Shown here in pieces: positions 60,330 to 64,000 of a stretch of 64,000 bases of DNA (within the stretch, counting starts at the first letter, position 1; each line of letters begins with the position of its first letter). This DNA is from Dryococelus australis (lineage: Eukaryota; Arthropoda; Insecta; Phasmatodea; Phasmatidae): positions 292,154,966 to 292,218,965 of the forward strand of contig CM057009.1 in the NCBI GenBank assembly GCA_029891345.1, in the 5' to 3' direction. Both the position numbers and the translations under genes were made by a program. The notes under the pieces are model-generated. The model saw only the letters and a list, made by a program, of their open reading frames with translations, did no database searches and had not been told where the DNA came from.

Positions 60330-61195
60330 ACTTGACCCTGTGACTCTTCTTGTCACAGTGGGTGTTACCTATGTTATGAATTTGACAGCTATATCTTAAA
60401 CATTTCAGAAGTTACAACCAAATATGTTTATAAGTAGACACATGGTCTACTTGACCCTGTAACCCTTCTTGTCATTGGAGGTGATGCCTAAGTTATGAAT
60501 TTGGTAGTTGTATCTTAAACTGTTAGGAAATTACAGCCAATTATGCTTATAAATGCTCGTAGGACATACTTGACCTGAGGCTGGCAGGGAACCTTCGAAT
60601 GGGATCTCTCCTTCCATGCAGAATGTGTGAACGGAAGTGCGCACTTTCGGTAGGAAGGAAAACTTGGTTGGGAGCACCCAGAGAAAAACCAATCAAAATG
60701 TAAGAACGTGAGTGCTGTGGTGAAATCCCACATCCTTCTCCTCCTCATTGAGTTAAATGCCACATTGAGGGGTCATATTCTCAATCTCCACATGATTAAT
60801 CCAGAATGTGCAAACAGTCAGCCAGATTATGCAAGGCTAGCATCATGGTGGGGAACCAGGAGGCATGGTGGAATGCAAGAGCATGAAGTAGAGCAGGGTG
60901 GAATGCAAGAGCATGGAGTAAAGACATTCGGTACGAAATCTAGATGATGTTGGGGGAAATGATAATGATTTTGAATGTTTTTGAAGTAATGAGGGAAACC
61001 CAAGATGGCCACCATTGGTATAATGACTGACAAAATGGCCATTATCATACTCGCTGACAATATGGCCATCGAGAGCAGAGGGGAAAAAATGGAAATGGGG
61101 GAAAAGGGAAATTTTAATGAAAAAGGAAAATCCAAGGTAACCATCACGGCTACCCACCAGGATGCCAGTTATCCTGGAATCAGCTATTTACAGCT
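60330..61195 (-). repeat. Repeat family R1, copy 2
   Basis: Inverted partner of 53836-54855. Array units at 60330-60590 ('cttgaccctgtgacycttcttgtca') are followed by 'ggtaggaaggaaaac' (60650), 'ctcctcattgagttaaatgcc' (60736) and, at the far end, the complement of GTAAATAGCTGATTCCAGGA (61178-61195). Confidence 0.7.
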
Positions 61196-62193
61196 ACTAA
61201 TGTACTAATCTCAGCGCGTGAGATTTCTCATTTTAGTCAATGAAACCTTAAAATGATATCTAGATTTTGTTGCCAAATTACCCTATTACATCTGGTTTTT
61301 TCAATACGTCTGTAATTTTTTGTAGGTTGATTTTACTTTTGAATACAGTCATTCCTCCCATCATTGCATTGTGTTGCTGCTAGTCCACCTCCACTTCATC
61401 AGCACCAGAGACCTTCACTGTTAAGTGCTGCCCAAATCTCTGTTGCTTGCACAGTGTGTTCATAAATGTAACATACCATCCTCACAAAGATTTGCTTTCC
61501 CTAAAACAGTTTGAATAACAGAAGTCGCTCAATTTATTTCAAACTTTTTAAACTATATAACATATTCAGCATACATAATTATGGAATGGCTGGGGAAAAT
61601 CGTGAATATAAATAATGTTTATCAGATAGCTAGCCCTACCTTATATGAAAATATCATAAAAATTAATATTTGTTCAGTAACCTACAGTTAGGTGCAATTG
61701 TCAACAGTTGGAAATGGCTTTTATTGAAACTTGTAAATTGGATTATTCCAAAACACCATTTTGTCTATTTGTTTAGTTGTCCCACTTCAAATATTTTACT
61801 TATCGAAGCCATCTTTGTTAATTATGCAATAGTTAGGTGAGAGTAATGAAAATGCAATTCATGCTAACATTACGTTCTTGCCATCTCCTGCATGATTTTT
61901 TGTAAAATAAACATGCTCATTCTTCTGATTCTTACACCATTGCATCTATTTAACTCCTTGTAAACAGCATTTATCAGTACTGTGACCTAAAATATAGCTG
62001 TTGACCCCATCAAGACTAGCCCGTTTTCTTATTTTGCCTGTTATGGCCATCATCATCTTTAAATGTGCCACATTCTAGGAGAAGATCTGTGGAACTAATC
62101 TGTTTAATACACTCCTCGTGTATGCTTTAAAGTGGGGAATAAGGAAGCTTCATTGACTTGAAATTCAGCTGTACAAAAATTTGGTCTTAGAAT
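61196..62193. other. Non-coding stretch with a SINE tail fragment
   Basis: At 61400-61445 'agaccttcactgttaagtgctgcccaaatctct' matches the tail of the SINE at 42509-42757. The rest is AT-rich and not recognised. Confidence 0.5.
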
Positions 62194-62333
62194 TTGGGAG
62201 GTGGCGGTAGTGCAGTGGTCAAACTATTACTGGCCTCCTATCATCACAAACTGGGTTTGATTAACGACAGGACCACCTAAATTTTTGCATGTTTGAAATA
62301 TGGTGGCCATTGTAGTTGGCTGGCTGGTTTTCC

Positions 62334-62340
<7 letters not shown>
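62194..62340 (+). mobile_element. SINE, 5' part
   Basis: GGGAGGTGGCGGTAGTGCAG with GTGGTCAAAC gives an A box, and CTGGGTTTGATTAACG a decayed B box. The body runs into a microsatellite. Confidence 0.55.
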
Positions 62341-62379
<39 letters not shown>

Positions 62380-62456
62380 CACACTCTCACTCACTCACTC
62401 ACTCACTCACTCACTCACTCACTCACTCACTCACTCACTCACTCACTCTCACTCCA
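62337..62456. repeat. (AC)n then (CTCA)n microsatellite
   Basis: About 35 bases of AC repeats pass into about 75 bases of CTCA units. It directly abuts the SINE body, as is common at SINE 3' regions. Confidence 0.9.
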
Positions 62457-64000
62457 CACAGGTTCTATAATAGAATAATATAGTCAAATAAGAATTCCAT
62501 TCTTTGACAGCCAGTGTGTGCCAATATGTCATAAATGAAATTAACAAAATCCCATTAACAAAATCCTATATCAGCTGATGCGTCAATGATTCCAAGAGTA
62601 TTTCATGATAGTAGCTATTCTGACAGCCTACATTTGCAGAACAGACATGTGAGAAATAGCAAGCAGGAAGAAGTTTGTGAACAAAATGTTTGTGTATTTT
62701 ATTTTATATCATTGCAAACCAGCTGTTATTAATGTAACAAATTAAACTTCTGTCTATAATAATGTGTAGGTGTTTAAACAAAATAGAACTTTAAACCATA
62801 AGTGATAGTTTAGCTTTGTTTATCTCTGCTTCATAGGCTGGATCTAGTGCTTGCTAACATCACCACGTGCCTGCTTCATAATTATTAATTGAAGATGCTG
62901 CAAATCTGTTGCAGATTATTTTTCAAATATTTTTACATTAATTTGACGTATCCAAGCTGTTTTAAGCCCGAAAAATTTACTTTTAAAAGGATGTGATAGA
63001 TATACTTTTGCAACACAGCAGCAAAATAGGCGACTATGCTGCCGTCTGTTGGCCAGTGTATGGGGCTAACTTTGGAAGCCCTGCCCCCATGCGAGAACTC
63101 GTTTTCATTTTTAAAATACAATCATATTAACTAATTCCCAGAGTTGTACATTTTCAGCGAGCGCAATGAATATTTTAACTCAACATATTTCCATGTGAAG
63201 TGATTCTGCTTGCTAATAATTTGGATTCGGCATACAATCACTAAGCCTTCCTGAGGCCGGCCCGCCATTTCGTTTGTGCCCCCTCCCACTTCAGCAACAA
63301 AGCGAAAATAAATATTATTTATTTATTAAAACCACATCATTTTTCAATTGAATAATTTTTGTATTAACTAGTATTTATGTTACCATTATATATTATCATC
63401 CAGGCACACTGAGTACCATGGTTAATTTATAAATAGCCTCTTTGCATGTTTGAACTACTGTAAACTACCCAAGCTCGCCTTTTTTGATGAGTAGACACCT
63501 TTTTTTAATTGTGGAATCTGTAATTAAAAACCAGTACAGCTCACATGACTGCTGCTTGGAAACTGAAGTTAACTTTGAGCGAGTGTTAACAGCATGCGCA
63601 TGAGTTATTAATAGCAGCGGCATGCGACTGGCGGCCGCCGTTCAGTAAATGACTTTGAACTAGTGGCTTTATGATTAAACTGCAACCCGATTACGCCATC
63701 CCCAGTAAAACGGGAGCTGACTGTACTCCAGTGTCCGACTAAGGCTGGATAGATTTTATTTGGATCAAAATCCAGTATCCGATCAAGGTTGGATAATGAC
63801 ACAGCAATATTCGGAGCGCACCTGTTGATGTCGTAGTACAAACTACTATCACTAAGAAGCAGCACTGAGCAGGCAGTTTGTCTTTAGTTCAAATTTCACT
63901 CACTAGATGGCATATGAAGCAGTGTTTCACAATATTTGGTCTCGTTTGTTGGCATGTGCTTCACACGTTTATTTTTCAGTTCAGTTAGAATGATGAAACT
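62457..64000. other. Non-coding stretch with possible pogo-like terminal sequence
   Basis: Two direct phrases, 'gtccgactaaggctggata' (63735) and 'gtatccgatcaaggttggata' (63774), lie beside 'cgggagctgactgtactcc'. Such 'CAGT.A.CTCCCG' and 'TCCG..TAA' phrases are seen at ends of pogo/Tigger-like elements. No transposase is present and the window ends before a partner terminus. Confidence 0.3.

Noticed and set aside
62293..62478. Open frame of His-Thr and Ser-Leu-Thr repeats
   Set aside because: Translation of the (AC)n(CTCA)n microsatellite.

Overview
The window looks like nuclear DNA of an arthropod, most probably an insect with a large, AT-rich, transposon-filled genome. The reasons are long gene-poor stretches, consensus GT-AG splice sites around two short coding exons, and remnants of Helitron, Copia, Gypsy-like, hAT, Tc1/mariner, Jockey-type LINE and tRNA-derived SINE elements. 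I see no bacterial operon, rRNA gene, CRISPR array or intact long ORF. No species assignment is possible by eye.

The only well-supported host gene is a cell-surface receptor on the + strand. Exon A (9380-9660) ends one fibronectin type III (FN3) domain and starts another. Exon B (22785-23068) finishes that FN3 domain and adds a juxtamembrane stalk and a transmembrane helix. A's donor and B's acceptor are both phase 0 and the joined protein restores one FN3 fold, so I read them as consecutive exons separated by a 13.1-kb intron. The cytoplasmic part, which would identify the receptor (for example a Ptp69D-like phosphatase or a receptor kinase), is not visible downstream.

That intron is a stack of insertions. 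A degenerate Copia element (about 10696-20868, + strand) is split inside gag by a minus-strand Gypsy-like LTR element (11191-17080). That element in turn contains a complete-ended Helitron (13095-14684). The two LTRs of the Gypsy-like element differ in length (1383 against 565 bp) because a roughly 128-bp C-rich monomer is present seven times in one and once in the other. The seven copies show a three-monomer higher-order pattern.

Outside the intron, from left to right: a Tc/mariner tail (1125-1307); a complex direct and inverted repeat (1960-2645); a broken LINE ORF1 containing a perfect hairpin (3224-4330); a tRNA-like SINE (4798-4885); a second Helitron (6661-8271); a putative hAT-like element without visible transposase (24440-28360); a decayed ZMYM-like hAT transposase (29050-31540); a short terminal-inverted-repeat element (32821-33478); a nest of direct and inverted repeats around a 233-bp AT microsatellite (38723-41643); a full SINE with a target-site duplication (42509-42757); two decayed Tc1-like transposases (48060-48455 and 51409-52430); and a repeat-dense end (53836-61195) with a large inverted pair, several tandem arrays and an LTR with TATA box and poly(A) signal (56684-57422). 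A short FN3-like reading frame at 53424-53588 may be an exon of another gene.

All annotation is by reading the sequence and from knowledge of the families. Nothing was searched or aligned computationally.
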